From positions 18,564,001 through 18,628,000 of the forward strand of contig NC_081837.1 of the NCBI RefSeq assembly GCF_030867095.1: DNA of 64,000 bases. Direction: 5' to 3'. The notes under the pieces were generated by a model. The model searched no databases, was not told where the DNA came from, and worked only from the letters and a program-made list of their open reading frames with translations. The stretch comes from Alligator mississippiensis. Taxonomy: Eukaryota > Chordata > Crocodylia > Alligatoridae. Below, piece by piece: positions 62,392 through 64,000 of the stretch. The position numbers were made by a program, and so were the translations under genes. The stretch's first letter is position 1, and each line of letters opens with the position of its first letter.

Positions 62392-64000
62392 TGTCGAGTG
62401 GGGCACTGGGTAGCGACATCAACCCAGACACGCTCAGGGATGCCAGGTGTACGAGAGAGAGAGAGAATGAGCGTGATACTGAGACAAATGGTAGGTGAAG
62501 AAAAGTTATAAGTTTACTTACGAGCCAACAAGATGATTAACGAGTTGAAGTAACTTGGTGAATACAGGAACTAATTACAAGGACTATTTACAGTAGCAGG
62601 TGGATACAGACGATGTGGTGCGGGTAGAAAAGACGAGCAAATGATGGTGGCGGCGAGTGACAAGTAAGGTGTAGTCGTGGAGGTCGACTGCAGCCGAAAG
62701 TAATAGCAGTACAAGTAGGATGCCTGGCTGGGCAACACCCAGGGCGTTCCGGATTGCGTGTGGTCTAACTGTAAGCTGTAGCAGCCTACGCTAGAAATCT
62801 AGCTAGAAGCCGAGGGGTCTGTCCAGACCGCAAGACAGGTGATCAGGCTGTCTTTGAGATCTGATCCCAAGGACCGGAGTCTGGGAGCGTCTGGGGACCC
62901 CACGCCGAGGCGCGCAGTCCCCTTTATAAACTCCCTAGCCAATCAGGGTCCCCCCTTGATGGAACATTCTGGAGGCCTCAGCATGCTGGTCCAGCCAGCC
63001 ACGCTCTAGGGGTAACTTCTGATTGGTTAGGCTATAAGCGATCACGCATTGTCCGCATGATGGTGCATATTAAGGTCACATTCCTCCGCCACTGCGTCAC
63101 CGAATGTCACTCACAGGTAGCCATGTCACTTAATGTCTCAAACAGCAATCTGGTGGAGTCACATCACCTCCTGACATGCCCCCTTGACTACTGCCAGATT
63201 GTTATATGATTGAACACGAATACATCATTAATTTATCTAATACTGGTCATAGACACATACTCAAAGTCCTTGTCTTCGGAAGGATTAGGTATTTGAGCGT
63301 AGACTAAGGCTGATGGTGTTATGACTTTCTTTTTGACTGAATCAACGACACAACATCCTACGCAAACACACAATAAACAACTGAATAGAGGTATTCACAG
63401 GGTTAATAATGGGGCGAGTATGCACGTTGCTAACGAGGAAAAACTCCAACCAAAACTGGAAAAAAAGGTCCGCGAGCCAACCACTGCTTACTTTCGCTAT
63501 GGCATTAGCACCTTTAGCGGCCTTTTTAATTAACTCCAGTTGAGCCGTTAGCGGTACGGTCACATTAGGAATTGAAATACAGCAATACTCATCAGATAAA
63601 TTTAGGTATTTGCATGCTCCTCCATTATGAAGTAACATAGCATCGAGGGCAAGTCGATTTTGCATAGTCATCCTTGAGGTTTCTTGTAACTGCTTGTTTA
63701 GCAGGAATAGAGCTTCATTGGTGGCATTGAAGCCTATTTCTACTTCCTCTGCTAATTTTACAATGGCCTCCCGAGCTCTCATGATTCCTACATACCAAAG
63801 GAACAACCCTTCCATTGCCCATTCAAAACGTTTGCCTACTTGTTGGCTATAGGTCATTCTGGACCAAGTGGTAGCGGAGCGTTTTCCCCTGGCCTCAGTG
63901 TGTGCGAACCAGGGAGTGTATGGGTTGGAAGTGTTTGTAGCAAGAGGTGGGCGGAGTTCTACGCTGGCAATAAAGCAAGCCCCATCAAAGCGAGCAGGTA
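62392..64000 (-). mobile_element. Endogenous retrovirus 3' end (envelope part and LTR), cut by the window edge
   Basis: Minus strand. An open stretch at 63,857-63,342 encodes the transmembrane subunit of a gamma-like envelope: IVKLAEEVEIGFNATNEALF, NRLALDAMLLHNGGACKYL, a Cys pair (EYCCISI), then a hydrophobic segment (WLADLFFQFWLEFFLV). Next come a purine tract (CAAGGGGGCA) and a probable LTR from 63,176 down to about 62,392, with TGTC / GACA ends. The LTR contains a (GA)n tract. The element looks broken, and the rest lies beyond 64,000, so its whole structure cannot be judged. Confidence 0.75.

Noticed and set aside
1-64000. CRISPR arrays, bacterial operons, riboswitches
   Set aside because: The sequence is vertebrate; no regularly spaced identical repeats with unique spacers occur.

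Overview
This window reads as vertebrate germline DNA from a sauropsid, most likely a crocodilian (turtle is the main alternative). The basis is the many chicken-repeat-1 (CR1) LINEs with octamer-type 3' tails, endogenous retroviruses of gamma-like type, palindromic MITEs, and an immunoglobulin heavy-chain variable (IGHV) array with 23-bp-spacer recombination signals. The species assignment is inference; no marker gene fixes it. Most long open frames are non-coding shadows in GC-rich DNA.

Region 1 (1-28.7 kb) is part of an IGHV locus. All V segments lie on the minus strand. Three clan II-like VH genes look intact (leader, intron, V exon, octamer, perfect RSS) at about 4.8, 13.5 and 24.7 kb. 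Between them are three related VH pseudogenes that keep good RSSs (0.3, 7.8 and 27.7 kb), one clan I-like pseudogene (16.5-17.2 kb), one very degenerate VH remnant with an RSS (18.0 kb) and two FR1-FR3 fused relics (3.2 and 21.4 kb). The array grew by block duplication: blocks of about 1-2.5 kb recur two or three times in the same order, with mosaic identity, deletions and fusions at block edges, and insertions of CR1, an LTR-like element and MITEs.

Region 2 (29.3-37.6 kb) is a nested fossil: an old Ty3/gypsy-like LTR element whose 3' part is split by a younger gamma-like endogenous retrovirus. The retrovirus has its own LTRs, a tRNA-His-type primer site and a 4-bp target duplication.

Region 3 (38.6-42.6 kb) holds a plus-strand multi-exon gene model for a coiled-coil protein I do not recognise. 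Its first six and last three candidate exons join in phase; the middle contains a duplicated exon whose first copy has shifted frame.

Region 4 (43.3-46.5 kb) is a second, internally deleted endogenous retrovirus.

Region 5 (47.2-51.0 kb) contains two semaphorin-like exons (plus strand, decayed), an MHC class I-like gene remnant on the minus strand (partial alpha2 with a stop, intact alpha3, transmembrane exon) and a CpG island. A candidate host exon lies at 54.15 kb (plus).

Region 6 (51-64 kb) is repeat-rich: hAT-like remnants, a three-layer CR1 nest (56.2-61.5 kb), a tRNA-like sequence, a MITE, and at the right edge the LTR and envelope 3' part of a third retroviral fossil on the minus strand that continues outside the window.
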